64,000 nt of DNA, from NCBI GenBank assembly GCA_946480925.1, contig CAMLLU010000004.1, forward strand, positions 95,170 through 159,169, given 5' to 3'. The translations under genes and the position numbers were made by a program. This DNA comes from an uncultured Rivibacter sp. (GTDB lineage Bacteria > Pseudomonadota > Gammaproteobacteria > Burkholderiales > Burkholderiaceae). The notes below the pieces were generated by a model that saw nothing but the letters and a program-made list of their open reading frames with translations, was not told where the DNA came from and did not search any database. Positions within the stretch are counted from its first letter, which is position 1. Each line of letters begins with the position of its first letter. Below are positions 1 through 8,833 of the stretch, piece after piece.

Positions 1-1045
1 CAAGCTCACCGGAGTTGGTGAACAGCAGCAGGCCTTCGGTGTTGATGTCGAGCCGGCCGACGGATTGCCACTTGCCCTGCTGCAGCTTGGGCAAACGGCG
101 GAACACCGTCGGGCGGTTTTCCGGGTCGTTGTGCGTGACCACCTCGCCAACCGGCTTGTGGTAGGCCAGCACCCTTGCCGGCGGGGGCGCGATGCGCACC
201 TTGATCGCCCTGCCGCTCACCTTGACCTGGTCGCCAAACGAGATGCGCTGGCCGATGTGCGCCGGCTCACCGTTGACCGAGATACGGCCTTCCAAGATGA
301 GCTGCTCCATGTCGCGCCGCGAGCCGATGCCGGCCTGGGCCAGCACCTTGTGCAGCTTCGGCGCCTCGGGTTCGGGGCGTAGCACACGCTTGGTCGGCTC
401 AGCCTGCGCCTCTTCAGCCGGCTCTTCGTCGCGGTCGTATTCACCCGACTGCACGTCCGCAAAACGCTCGACGGACAGCGCCTGTACCTGCGCAGATCGA
501 CCCGCACCACGCGGCTGGTCGCCGGCACGTTCAGCGCCCCGCTCACCACGATTGCGATCGCGCCGGCGGTTGCGACCACGGCGATCGCGCCCTTCGGAAT
601 CCGCGTCTGCCTGCCCCTCGCTCGACTCGCCCTCACCGACTCCAGACGCCAAGGCCGGCGTGCTTTCAGCCGCACCTGACTCGTTATCGCTGGCGCCAAC
701 AGGTTCGGACACCGGCGGTGCAACGACATCACGTGAGGCCACCGGTTCAACTTCTACAGCCGCCGCAGCAGCATCGCGGGCAGGCGCCGACTCTTCAGCA
801 GCCACTTTGCGACGGCGGGTGCGTTTGGCAGGCGCTGCAGGCACATCGGTCGTTTCAGCGGGCTGCGGCTGTTCGCCATCAGCAGCGGCCGCCTCCGACA
901 CCGGTTTGTCAGCGGTCTTGCGAGAGGTACGCCGGCGACGGACCGGTGCCTCCTGCTCCGCAGGCTCCTGCGCTTCGTTGCTGGCGTTCGCCGCGCCCTC
1001 CTTGACGTCGGTGGGTGCAGGCAAGCTGTCGTCGGGTGCGTTCAT
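1..1045 (-). CDS. rluB: 23S rRNA pseudouridine synthase RluB (C-terminus outside window)
   Basis: Converts a helix-89-region uridine of 23S rRNA to pseudouridine. The frame starts at ATG 1045 and stays open to the window edge, giving 348 codons. Residues 1 to about 228 are a low-complexity, Ala/Glu/Arg-rich extension with basic patches such as KRTRRRK. An S4 RNA-binding domain follows (about 230-285, including KVLAQAGIGSRRDMEQLI), then the start of the catalytic domain with GRLDINTEGLLLFTN, whose Asp333 is the expected nucleophile of the RsuA/RluB/E/F family. Long charged extensions are common in RluB of Burkholderiales. It lies 11 bp downstream of scpB, so the two are probably co-transcribed, the usual scpB-rluB pairing. 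RluE/RluF are less likely given the scpB neighbour. Confidence 0.9.
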   Translation of the reverse strand, partial: MNAPDDSLPAPTDVKEGAANASNEAQEPAEQEAPVRRRRTSRKTADKPVSEAAAADGEQPQPAETTDVPAAPAKRTRRRKVAAEESAPARDAAAAAVEVEPVASRDVVAPPVSEPVGASDNESGAAESTPALASGVGEGESSEGQADADSEGRDRRGRNRRRDRNRGERGAERAGDQPRGAGRSAQVQALSVERFADVQSGEYDRDEEPAEEAQAEPTKRVLRPEPEAPKLHKVLAQAGIGSRRDMEQLILEGRISVNGEPAHIGQRISFGDQVKVSGRAIKVRIAPPPARVLAYHKPVGEVVTHNDPENRPTVFRRLPKLQQGKWQSVGRLDINTEGLLLFTNSGEL

Positions 1046-1056
1046 GCGTGTGGGCG

Positions 1057-1899
1057 TCAAGCCTGGGGTTGTGACGATGGCTCATCGTCGATAACGGAAG
1101 CGGCATCGGCAGTAGGCTCGGCCACTTCGGAAGCATCTTGTGCGGCCGCATTGACTTCCGGCTCGCGGATTTCTGGCATTCCTTCGAGCGCTGCATCCTG
1201 TGCTGGCTCGGGGGCCCGTGCATCGCCGTCGCGGCCAGCGGCATGCGACTCTTGTTGCGCATCGACTCCAGGGAACACAGCCGTCGCGGCCTCGCCGCTC
1301 TCGCCATGCACTGCGTCGTGCGACGCCATCGCGTCGAGCAGCGATCCCTGTTCGGGCAATGCTTCCTGAAGAGCCGCCGCAGTGGGCGCCATACCGTCAA
1401 GCGCGGGCAACTGCTCGAGGGACGCGAGGCCCAAGTCATCGAGGAATTGCCGCGTAGTCGCATACAGCGCCGGGCGCCCGGGCGCCTCGCGATAGCCGAT
1501 CGCGTCGATCCAGCCCCGGTCTTCAAGCTGCTTGATGATCTGGCTACTGACCGTGACGCCACGAATGTCTTCTATATCGCCGCGCGTCACCGGCTGACGG
1601 TAGGCAATGATCGCTAGCGTCTCCATCGTCGCGCGCGAATACTTCGGCGGCTTTTCCGGATGCAGACGGTCGAGATACTCGCGCATCTCTGGGCGGCTCT
1701 GGAAACGCCAGCCGGTGGCCAGCGCCATTAGCTCAACACCCCGGCCTTCCCAGTCGCGAACGAGTTCATCGAGCAGGCTGCGCAAGGTGTCGGGATTGAT
1801 CTGGTCGTCGAACAGCGTACGCATGTCACGCAGCGGCATGGGCTGCTGCGCGCAGATGAGCGCGGTCTCTAGGACGCGCTTTGCATCCTCAGTGTTCAT
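1057..1899 (-). CDS. scpB: Segregation and condensation protein B (ScpB)
   Basis: Kleisin-associated subunit of the SMC-ScpA-ScpB condensin complex that organises and segregates the chromosome. The protein has 280 residues. The two winged-helix domains occupy about residues 1-170 and contain the family-typical run [20 protein letters not shown] and the segment [15 protein letters not shown]. The last ~100 residues are an acidic, Ala-rich tail of low complexity, an extension beyond the usual ~190-residue core. The ATG at 1899 starts directly at the conserved N-terminus ([14 protein letters not shown]). scpA is not adjacent; upstream there is a 249-bp gap and then rluD on the same strand. rluB follows 11 bp downstream. 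Confidence 0.93.
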   Translation of the reverse strand: MNTEDAKRVLETALICAQQPMPLRDMRTLFDDQINPDTLRSLLDELVRDWEGRGVELMALATGWRFQSRPEMREYLDRLHPEKPPKYSRATMETLAIIAYRQPVTRGDIEDIRGVTVSSQIIKQLEDRGWIDAIGYREAPGRPALYATTRQFLDDLGLASLEQLPALDGMAPTAAALQEALPEQGSLLDAMASHDAVHGESGEAATAVFPGVDAQQESHAAGRDGDARAPEPAQDAALEGMPEIREPEVNAAAQDASEVAEPTADAASVIDDEPSSQPQA

Positions 1900-2148
1900 G
1901 GAATCCGTTTCACTCTTGGCGGCCGTTCAGGCGGCCACACGGGCTGGAGCCTGGCGAGCATTGCACCTGTCGTACCGCCCCTTTACGAAAATACGGAGCG
2001 CGGCGTGGTGCGAATACCGAGGGACCGTTGCGGTTCGTGCCTGTACAGCAGGAAGTTGCCCGAACACCGCTTGGGTTCTAAGGCAGAAGGCCAGTTCGTG
2101 AGCCAAGCCGTCTGCGCCAGGGAAGCTGGACGACATTGTACCGAAGGC

Positions 2149-3144
2149 TCAGGGCGTCTGGCAGATCTGTTGCCAGGCGGCCTGAAGGTCGGAAGGCAGC
2201 GACGCTTCGAACGCCATGGCGTCGCCACTGACCGGGTGGGCGAAGCCCAGCCTTGCCGCATGCAAGGCCTGGCGGTTCAGCCTGAGCAGCGGCTTGCCGC
2301 CATACAGGCCGTCAGCCAACAGCGGATGCCCACGCGATGCCAGATGCACACGGATCTGATGCGTGCGGCCTGTATGCAACGCGCAGCGCACGGCGCTCAT
2401 CGCTACACCGGCGATCTCGGCTGCCGCCAAGCGCTCGACATCCGTTCGGGCAAATTTCCCGCTGGCAACCACCGCCATGCGAATCCGCGAGATGGGATCT
2501 CGTCCGATCGGCGCATCCACGGAAAACGGCGTGGGCGGCACCGTGCCATGAACAAGCGCAAGGTATTGGCGCCGCACCTCACGTGCCGCGATGGCCCGCA
2601 CCAATGCTGTAACCGCCGCGAGGGTCTTGCCGACCACCATCAGGCCGCTGGTGTCCTTGTCGAGCCGATGCACGATGCCTGCACGCGGCAACGATGCGGC
2701 GCCCGCATGATGCGCAAGCAGACCGTTGAGCAGCGTGCCCGACCAGTTGCCTGCTGCCGGGTGAACCACCAAGCCAGCCGGCTTGTCGATGACCAGCAAG
2801 TGCCCGTCCTCATACACGATGGTCAGCGGCACAGGCTCCGGCCGGAACGCGCGGCTCTCGGCCGGCGGCACCAATTCAACATCAACGCGTTGGCCGAGCA
2901 CGAGCTTCCGTGACGCAGTCGCCACGGCCCGCCCGTCGACGCGGACATGCCCCTTTTCGATGAGGCCCTGCAGGTGGCTGCGAGAAAACTCCGGCGCCAT
3001 GACCACAAGCAGCTTGTCGAGACGCTGCGCGTGGCCCGCATCGCCTACCACCGTGCTGCGCTGCTCGAAGTCGCTACCGGCCGGCTCTGCGGTCTCGGTG
3101 TCATCGTCCGGCTCGCCCTGCAGGGGCTCGGAGGGGGCGACCAT
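2149..3144 (-). CDS. rluD: 23S rRNA pseudouridine(1911/1915/1917) synthase RluD
   Basis: Makes the helix-69 pseudouridines of 23S rRNA. The S4 domain (GHAQRLDKLLVVMAPEFSRS) is followed by the RluA-family catalytic domain. The signature GIVHRLDKDTSGLMVV carries the catalytic Asp, and RTHQIRVHLASRGHPLLAD lies near the C-terminus. From ATG 3144 the protein has 331 residues. A GTG at 3165 would add seven residues; neither start has a clear Shine-Dalgarno, and ATG leaves more room for the divergent bamD promoter. The gene is divergent from bamD, an arrangement familiar in betaproteobacteria. The pgeF (laccase-domain) gene that often follows rluD in this group is not present; scpB is next. Confidence 0.93.
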   Translation of the reverse strand: MVAPSEPLQGEPDDDTETAEPAGSDFEQRSTVVGDAGHAQRLDKLLVVMAPEFSRSHLQGLIEKGHVRVDGRAVATASRKLVLGQRVDVELVPPAESRAFRPEPVPLTIVYEDGHLLVIDKPAGLVVHPAAGNWSGTLLNGLLAHHAGAASLPRAGIVHRLDKDTSGLMVVGKTLAAVTALVRAIAAREVRRQYLALVHGTVPPTPFSVDAPIGRDPISRIRMAVVASGKFARTDVERLAAAEIAGVAMSAVRCALHTGRTHQIRVHLASRGHPLLADGLYGGKPLLRLNRQALHAARLGFAHPVSGDAMAFEASLPSDLQAAWQQICQTP

Positions 3145-3195
3145 ATACTGTCGGCTGGTTTGCACGGGAAGCGGCGCCGCCGCAGGTCGAAGTTG

Positions 3196-4017
3196 ATGAA
3201 TCTGTTCTGCTTGCAGGATCGTGGCCTGCGCTGGCTACGATGCGCAACCACCGTCGCGGTGGTGGGCCTTCTGAGCGCGTGCGGCTCGCTGTCGCAAGAC
3301 GAGTTCGCTCGCATAAGCAACGAAAAATTGTACGCGGACGCCCGCGACGAGATCTCGACCGGCAACTACGAGCGCGCGATCAAGATGCTCGAGAAGCTGG
3401 AAGGTCGCGCCGCAGGCACCCTGCTGGCGCAGCAAGCCCAGATCGAACTTGCACACGCCTACTACAAGACAGGCGAGAAAGCGCAGGCGCTCTCGACCAT
3501 CGAACGCTTCATCAAGCTGCATCCGTCCAGCCCGGCGATCGACTACGCGTACTACCTGCAAGGCCTGATCAACTTCAACGACGACCTGGGCCTGTTTGGC
3601 AAGCTGGCACGGCAGGATCTTTCGGAGCGAGACCAGCAGGCCTCCCGTGACTCTTACCAGTCGTTCAAGCAGCTGGTCGAGCAGTTTCCGGACTCGAAGT
3701 ACGCACCCGATGCGCGCCTGCGCATGAACTACATCATCAACTCGCTGGCCGCCTACGAGGTGCACGTGGCGCGCTACTACTACCGCCGAGGCGCCTATGT
3801 GGCGGCAGCCAATCGGGCGCAGCAGGCCGTGCAGGAGTTCCGCAGCGCTCCCGCGGCAGAAGAGGCGCTGTACATCATGGCCAGGAGCTATGACCGGCTG
3901 GGCCTGATGCAACTGCGCGATGACGCCGAGCGCGTGCTGAAGCAGAACTTCCCCCAAAGCGCCTTCCTATCCGGCGGGTTCCGCGCGCCGGACAAGCCCT
4001 GGTGGCAGCTCTGGTAA
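3196..4017 (+). CDS. bamD: Outer membrane assembly lipoprotein BamD
   Basis: Essential lipoprotein subunit of the BAM complex that inserts beta-barrel proteins into the outer membrane (older name ComL). The 273-residue protein starts with a lipoprotein signal; the lipobox LSAC places the lipidated cysteine at residue 29. TPR-like repeats follow (for example NYERAIKMLEKLEGRAAG, AHAYYKTGEKAQALSTIERF, PDSKYAPDARLRMNYI). The ATG at 3196 is chosen because it gives a compact signal peptide; the reading frame is open further upstream but without similarity to anything. Length and repeats match the family. It converges with the helicase gene, whose stop codon lies one base beyond the bamD stop. Confidence 0.95.
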   Translation: MNLFCLQDRGLRWLRCATTVAVVGLLSACGSLSQDEFARISNEKLYADARDEISTGNYERAIKMLEKLEGRAAGTLLAQQAQIELAHAYYKTGEKAQALSTIERFIKLHPSSPAIDYAYYLQGLINFNDDLGLFGKLARQDLSERDQQASRDSYQSFKQLVEQFPDSKYAPDARLRMNYIINSLAAYEVHVARYYYRRGAYVAAANRAQQAVQEFRSAPAAEEALYIMARSYDRLGLMQLRDDAERVLKQNFPQSAFLSGGFRAPDKPWWQLW

Positions 4018-4018
4018 G

Positions 4019-6010
4019 TCACAGACCCAGGCGCTGCTCGGCCAGCTGCAATAGCCAGTCGCGCGCCTCCGCCTCGCTCACCAGCGGGGTCATCGGCGGC
4101 AGTGCGGCGCGCAAGCGCCGTCCGTAGTTCATCTGCGCCATCCTCGGGTCGCAGATCACCAGCAAACCATGATCTGCCTCGGTTCGGATCAAGCGGCCGG
4201 CACCCTGCTTCAACGACACCGCCGCTTCAGCCACGAAGTAGTCACTGAAGGCATTGCGGCCTTCGGTCTCGAGGCGCTTCACTCGTGCCTCGACCAGGGG
4301 ATCGTTCGGCGGCGGAAAAGGCAGCTTGTCGATCATCACGCATTGCAACGCGTCGCCCGGTACGTCGATGCCTTCCCAGAAGCTTTGAGAACCCACCAGC
4401 ACGCTGCGCGGTGTTGCCAGGAACTGCTGCAGTAGCTGGCGCTTCGGAGAGCGGCCTTGCACCAGCACCTGAATGGGTCCACCCGGGGCACTCATCAGGG
4501 GCTCCGCGAGCGCCTCGCTAATGGTCTGCAGCGCCCGAAGGGTTGTCGTCAGCACGAAGGTTCGGCCACCCAGCGCAATTGCGAGCTCTACGGCAAGTTG
4601 TGCCACAGCCAGCGGATGGCACGGCTCGTTGGGCTTCGGAAAGACACGCGGGACATACAGACGCGCCTGAGCTTCATAGTCGAACGGGCTGCCCACACGC
4701 AGTGTGCGCGCTTCTTCGAGCCCGGCCGATTCGGTGAACCAGGACAGCCTTTCGTCGTCGCCCAGCGTGGCCGATGTGAAAACCCAGGCCTTGGGCGCGC
4801 GCTCGATCTGTTCGCGCATGGCCGCACGCACGTCGAGCGGCGATTCCACCAGCCGAGCCTGATGTGCCGTGAGGTCGATCCAGCGTACCTGTCCTGGCTG
4901 GGCAGGGAGCAGGAAACCCTGCGCACGTTGGGTAAGGTTGTGCGCCCGATCGACCAGCTTGGCAAAGTCCGGCGACAGCTCGCTCACCATGTCGAGCGCC
5001 TCATGCGCAGCGGCACAGGCTTGCGCCAGCGTGTCTACGGCCGCGCGGAAATCTTCGCGTGATTCGCGCTCATCCCAGCGTAGCTTGATGGCGCTGCGCA
5101 CATCCCGGAGCGCGCCGGCAGCGGCAATGCGCAAGTCGCGCGCAGCGCGGTCGCAGACGGCCGCAAGGTCGTTCCATGGCGCCAGCCCGCGTGCCTGCTG
5201 CAAGCCGGCAGCGAGCATGTCGCGCGCAAAGTCGAGCACCTGGCTCGTGCCGAGCGTGGTGCCGAGGAACTGCACGCCGGCCTCGGCAAGCTGGTGAGCC
5301 TCGTCGAACACGGCGATGTCCACGCTGGGCAGCAGCTCCGCTACGCCACTGTCGCGCAACGCCACGTCTGCAAAGAACAGGTGGTGGTTGATCACCACCA
5401 CGTCGGCGGCCATCGCATCGCGGCGCGCTTTCATCACGTGGCAGTTGCGGTATTGCGGACACTCCGAGCCAAGGCAGTTCTCGCGCGTGGACGTGACCAG
5501 GGGAATGACGGGCGAACGTTCATCGAGCCCTTCGAGTTCGGCCAGGTCGCCACTCGTCGTGCTGTTGGACCAGTTCTCGATGCGTGCCAGCGCCCGCACG
5601 GCGAAGCGGTCGGGCAGTTCGGCGGATTGGCGCGCCTGCGCCAGACGGTGCAGGCAAAGATAGCTGCCCCGCCCCTTGAGCAATGCCGTCGTCACAGGCA
5701 CTTGCAGCGCCTCGCGCAAGCGCGGTAAGTCACGCAAGAACAACTGGTCCTGCAGGCTTTTCGTTGCGGTGCTGATGAGCGCGCGGCCGCCCGACAGCAA
5801 CGTCGGCACGAGGTAGGCGAAGGTCTTGCCGACGCCCGTGCCTGCCTCGGCGACAAGGACTTCGCGTGTGTCGATGGCAGCCGCCACCTCGGTGGCAAAA
5901 CGCACCTGCGGCTCGCGCTCGCGATAACCGGCATCGGCTCGGGCCAATGCACCGCTCGGTGCGAATGCAGCGGCCACTGCCTCCTGCAGCTCAGAGGCAG
6001 GCTGGCTCAC
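4019..6010 (-). CDS. DinG/YoaA-type Fe-S DNA helicase (superfamily 2, XPD-like)
   Basis: ATP-dependent 5'-3' DNA helicase of the DinG/YoaA group, which acts in DNA repair and at stalled forks. 663 residues. Walker A AEAGTGVGKT is at residues 54-63 and the DEAH box at 236-239. Four cysteines between motifs Ia and II (119, 179, 184, 190) are placed as in the 4Fe-4S domain of the XPD family. C-terminal helicase motifs include VGSQSFWEGIDVPGD and LKQGAGRLIRTEADHG. The length is nearer to E. coli YoaA than to DinG, so no symbol is given. The start is GTG 6010, overlapping the DUF465 stop by 4 bp, so translation is probably coupled. I see no LexA box upstream. Confidence 0.92.
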   Translation of the reverse strand: MSQPASELQEAVAAAFAPSGALARADAGYREREPQVRFATEVAAAIDTREVLVAEAGTGVGKTFAYLVPTLLSGGRALISTATKSLQDQLFLRDLPRLREALQVPVTTALLKGRGSYLCLHRLAQARQSAELPDRFAVRALARIENWSNSTTSGDLAELEGLDERSPVIPLVTSTRENCLGSECPQYRNCHVMKARRDAMAADVVVINHHLFFADVALRDSGVAELLPSVDIAVFDEAHQLAEAGVQFLGTTLGTSQVLDFARDMLAAGLQQARGLAPWNDLAAVCDRAARDLRIAAAGALRDVRSAIKLRWDERESREDFRAAVDTLAQACAAAHEALDMVSELSPDFAKLVDRAHNLTQRAQGFLLPAQPGQVRWIDLTAHQARLVESPLDVRAAMREQIERAPKAWVFTSATLGDDERLSWFTESAGLEEARTLRVGSPFDYEAQARLYVPRVFPKPNEPCHPLAVAQLAVELAIALGGRTFVLTTTLRALQTISEALAEPLMSAPGGPIQVLVQGRSPKRQLLQQFLATPRSVLVGSQSFWEGIDVPGDALQCVMIDKLPFPPPNDPLVEARVKRLETEGRNAFSDYFVAEAAVSLKQGAGRLIRTEADHGLLVICDPRMAQMNYGRRLRAALPPMTPLVSEAEARDWLLQLAEQRLGL

Positions 6011-6210
6011 GCGGGTTCTTTCGGGGAAAGTTCGGCTTCGAGGCGGGCAATCTGGTCTCTTAGCATCAGGCGACGCTTCTTCAGTCGACGCAAGGCCAGT
6101 TCATCCTTGGCTGGTGCGGTCGCGGTCTGGTCGATCAGGCTGTCGAGGTCAGCGTGTTCGATGCGCAGTTCGATCAGGCGGCGCTGCGGAGAGTGCAGGT
6201 TGTCATCCAT
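6007..6210 (-). CDS. DUF465/YdcH-family small coiled-coil protein
   Basis: A 67-residue acidic/basic helical protein. The C-terminal half LRRLKKRRLMLRDQIARLEA fits the YdcH (DUF465) family, in which a single helical hairpin ends in a KK-x-K-L-x-L-K-D-like motif. No molecular role is established. Its stop overlaps the GTG start of the helicase by 4 bp, so the two form a tight operon. It is divergent from the PP2C phosphatase gene, with 63 bp between the start codons. Confidence 0.75.
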   Translation of the reverse strand: MDDNLHSPQRRLIELRIEHADLDSLIDQTATAPAKDELALRRLKKRRLMLRDQIARLEAELSPKEPA

Positions 6211-6273
6211 GGCGCACGCTGGTGAGAGATTTTCGAGATTCGAATGAACCCAAAACGATTATAGTTTTCGGCC

Positions 6274-7041
6274 ATGAGCACCATGGCCCAGGGATACCGC
6301 CTCACCGCCGCCACCGGCATTCACCGTGGCGATCGGATGTACCAACAAGACCAGGTGGAGGTCCTGCCGCACAACCGGGTACCGGGCTGCCTGCTGGCCG
6401 TGGTGGCCGACGGCATGGGTGGCAAGAGCGGTGGGCGCAAGGCGGCTGATCAGGTGATCTTGACGGCCAAGCAGCTGTTCGAGCGATACGCCCCGTCGAA
6501 GGACGATCCGTCCGAGGCCTTGAAGCAGGTGGTACTCGAGTCGCACCTGATGATCAAGCTCACGGCCATCACGGCCGAAGAGGAGCCGCACAGCACGGTG
6601 GCTGCCTTTCTGATCAATCCGACACGCGAGTGCGACGTCATCCACGCTGGCGACTCGCGCGTGTACCACTTCCGCGGCCCCGACATGGTGAGCCGCACCA
6701 CTGATCACTCCTTCGTGCAGCGGCTGGTCGATGAAGGCCAGATCACCGAAGACGAAGCCAACACCCATCCGCAGGCCAACCTGCTAACCGGCTGCCTGGG
6801 CACCTACCAGGACCCGCCGATCACTCTGCACCGCATCGACCGACTCGAGATCGGCGACACGGTGCTGGCTTGCAGCGACGGCCTGTGGCACTACTTCACA
6901 CCCAAGGAGCTTGGCGCCATCGTGCACACGCTACCGCCGCGCGAAGCCAGCGAGATGCTCATCAGCAAGGCACGCCACCGCGCCCGTCAAGGAGGCGACA
7001 ACCTCTCGCTCGCGCTGGTCCGGGTGGAACCGCTCGCCTGA
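6274..7041 (+). CDS. PP2C-family serine/threonine protein phosphatase (Stp1-like)
   Basis: Metal-dependent phosphatase that removes phosphate from Ser/Thr. 255 residues form one PP2C domain. Visible motifs are VVADGMGGKSGG (metal-binding Asp46 and Gly47), HAGDSRVYHFRG, TTDHSFVQRLVDEG and ACSDGLWHYF. The first motif, usually R-x-x-N-E-D/Q, reads RMYQQDQ here. No cognate Ser/Thr kinase gene is in the window. The ATG at 6274 has no visible Shine-Dalgarno; a TATAGT hexamer ends 8 bp before it, so a very short or absent leader is possible. The 11-bp stretch TCGCCTGAGGC is repeated after 14 bp across its stop codon (7034-7058). It converges with the next gene. Confidence 0.9.
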   Translation: MSTMAQGYRLTAATGIHRGDRMYQQDQVEVLPHNRVPGCLLAVVADGMGGKSGGRKAADQVILTAKQLFERYAPSKDDPSEALKQVVLESHLMIKLTAITAEEEPHSTVAAFLINPTRECDVIHAGDSRVYHFRGPDMVSRTTDHSFVQRLVDEGQITEDEANTHPQANLLTGCLGTYQDPPITLHRIDRLEIGDTVLACSDGLWHYFTPKELGAIVHTLPPREASEMLISKARHRARQGGDNLSLALVRVEPLA

Positions 7042-7068
7042 GGCCGGTCGCCTGAGGCATCACTCAGT

Positions 7069-7662
7069 TCATTGCAAGCCGGCTGGCGCCGAAGCCGGCA
7101 GCGGTGTTGCACGCGCGCGCTTGGCCGCCCGTTCCGCCTTTCGCTTTTCCACCGCCGCGCGATGCTCGGCCGCCTTCTTCAAGCGGGCTTGTTCTGCCTC
7201 TGCGTTGCGCGATGCTTCGGCAGAACGCTGACCGTGAACCTGCGCCGCCCTTGAGGCCGTAGCCGCGGCTGGTGTTGCGGACGCAGCAGGCGAAACCGAC
7301 AAGCGCTGCTTGGGCTCACGCAGCGTTGGCGGCGTCGCCGCGGCCGCTGCGCTTTGAGCCCCGACCTTTTCGTGGATGCGCCGAAGGCGTTCAGCGGCTC
7401 GACGCTTGCGTTCAGCATCGTCCAGCGCCTGCTGCTCCAGCCTCACGCGGTCCAGAGCCTCGCGCCTGTCCTTTTGTGCGGCATCGAGGCAGGCCGTGAC
7501 GAAAAACCCCTCTTGGCAGCCACGAGCTCGCTCGCTGTAGCGGGACTCGATGCTCGCACGTTCGGCTGCGAGCCGCGCGGGGCCGGCTGCTTCGTCCGCG
7601 AACCCTGCCCCACACCCAGCGCTCAGCGCCACGACGGCGATTGCCCAATCGAGTCGCTTCAT
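7069..7662 (-). CDS. Secreted coiled-coil protein of unknown function
   Basis: 197 residues, not recognised as a named family. An N-terminal signal peptide ends at about residue 22 (VALSAGCGAGFADEA). It is followed by a short conserved-looking block with two cysteines, RGCQEGFFVTACLDAAQKDR, that could form a periplasmic disulfide. The rest is a long charged, Ala/Arg-rich helical region (about 70-190) resembling TolA-type linkers only in composition. Similar short secreted proteins beside zapE occur in Burkholderiales, by recollection. Its start overlaps the zapE stop by 4 bp, so it is translated from the same mRNA as the second gene. A periplasmic structural role is only a guess. Confidence 0.6.
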   Translation of the reverse strand: MKRLDWAIAVVALSAGCGAGFADEAAGPARLAAERASIESRYSERARGCQEGFFVTACLDAAQKDRREALDRVRLEQQALDDAERKRRAAERLRRIHEKVGAQSAAAAATPPTLREPKQRLSVSPAASATPAAATASRAAQVHGQRSAEASRNAEAEQARLKKAAEHRAAVEKRKAERAAKRARATPLPASAPAGLQ

Positions 7663-8759
7663 GTCAGCCGCGTATCGACCTCTCGCTTCGCTTGCGAGAG
7701 GTATTCCTTGGACTGCATTTCATTCAGCCGCGATACGGTACGCGGGAATTCGTGCGCCAGCGGCCCTTCGGTGTAGAGCTGCTCCGGTGGCACTTCGGCC
7801 GAGATGATGAGCTTCACGCGGCGATCGTAGAGCACATCCACCAACCAGGTGAAGCGACGCGCTTCGGAAGCCAGCCGCACCGGCATGGCCGGCACGTTCG
7901 ACAGGATGATGGTGTGGAACTGACTCGCCAGCTCGAGATAGTCGTTTTGAGAACGCGGGCCGCCGCACAAGGTGGCAAAGTCGAACCACACCACACCGCC
8001 GGCACGCCGCAGCGCATGGATCTCGCGGTGCTCGATGTGCAGCCGCGGGTCTTCGTCCTTGGTTTCTGCCAAGCGCTCGAAAGCTTCGTCAAGCGCGGCA
8101 TCGGCACCTGCATCGAGCGGGGTGTGATACAGCTGCACCTGCTCCAGCGTGCGCTGCCGATAGTCGGTGCCGTCGTCGACGTTGATGACCTCGAGCTTTT
8201 CCTTCAATAGCGCAATGGCGGGCAGGATGCGGTCGCGATGCAGGCCGTTCGGGTACAGCCCGTCGGGGTGGAAGTTCGACGTGGTGACGATGCTGACGCG
8301 ATGCTCGAACAGCGCCGCCAGCAGGCGGTGCAGGATCATCGCGTCGGTCACGTCGGCGACGTGGAATTCGTCGAAACAGATGAGCCGAAAGCGCCGCGAG
8401 ATGCGCTGGCCCAGTGCATCGAGCGGGTTCACCGTGCCCTGCAGCTCCTGCAGCTCGCGGTGCACCTCGCGCATGAACTCATGGAAGTGCAGCCGCGTCT
8501 TGCGCGCCAGCGGCACAGCCTGGAAGAAGCAGTCCATCAGGAAGCTCTTGCCGCGGCCGACACCGCCAAACATGTAGACCCCGCGCGGCAGTGGCGGGCG
8601 CACCAGCAGCTTGGTCAGCGCGTTGGAACGGCGGGCCTTGTAGTCGACCCATTCGTCCTGGCAGCGCTGCAGCGCTGCCACCGCACGCAGCTGTGCGGCG
8701 TCAGGCTTGTAGCCGCGTTCGGCGAGGGTCTGGTGGTAGAGCTCGGTAACGGTCGGCAC
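7659..8759 (-). CDS. zapE: Cell division protein ZapE (AFG1-like ATPase)
   Basis: AAA-type ATPase of the AFG1/LACE1 family that associates with FtsZ late in division. 366 residues. Walker A is GGVGRGKSFLMD (65-76); Walker B is LICFDEFHVADVTDAMIL; the arginine-containing segment VSIVTTSNFHPDGLYPNGLH follows. WFDFATLCGGPRSQNDYLEL and DVLYDRRVKLIISAEVPP are typical of the family C-terminus. Length matches. The gene sits downstream of the 2-oxoglutarate dehydrogenase genes, an order seen in many Burkholderiales, and overlaps the following secreted-protein gene by 4 bp. Confidence 0.93.
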   Translation of the reverse strand: MPTVTELYHQTLAERGYKPDAAQLRAVAALQRCQDEWVDYKARRSNALTKLLVRPPLPRGVYMFGGVGRGKSFLMDCFFQAVPLARKTRLHFHEFMREVHRELQELQGTVNPLDALGQRISRRFRLICFDEFHVADVTDAMILHRLLAALFEHRVSIVTTSNFHPDGLYPNGLHRDRILPAIALLKEKLEVINVDDGTDYRQRTLEQVQLYHTPLDAGADAALDEAFERLAETKDEDPRLHIEHREIHALRRAGGVVWFDFATLCGGPRSQNDYLELASQFHTIILSNVPAMPVRLASEARRFTWLVDVLYDRRVKLIISAEVPPEQLYTEGPLAHEFPRTVSRLNEMQSKEYLSQAKREVDTRLT

Positions 8760-8798
8760 GTCTTATCCCCGCCGCGGCCAGCGTGTCGTCGATAGGCC

Positions 8799-8820
8799 GG
8801 CGCGGCGGTCATGCCGCGCC
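8799..8820. repeat. GC-rich inverted repeat between lpdA and zapE
   Basis: GGCGCGGC and its exact complement GCCGCGCC are separated by six bases; short GGCC blocks flank both arms. It lies in the 74 bp between the lpdA stop and the zapE start. No T-run follows on the minus strand, so it is not a canonical terminator. It could be a mRNA-stabilising or attenuating hairpin downstream of lpdA. Confidence 0.35.
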
Positions 8821-8833
8821 ACGGCCGCAAGGG

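Noticed and set aside
1927..2136. 69-codon minus-strand frame between rluD and scpB
   Set aside because: No ribosome-binding site or recognisable family; an overlapping frame of similar quality exists.
7034..7058. 11-bp direct repeat across the PP2C stop codon
   Set aside because: Too short to interpret; probably slippage. It does not change the protein.
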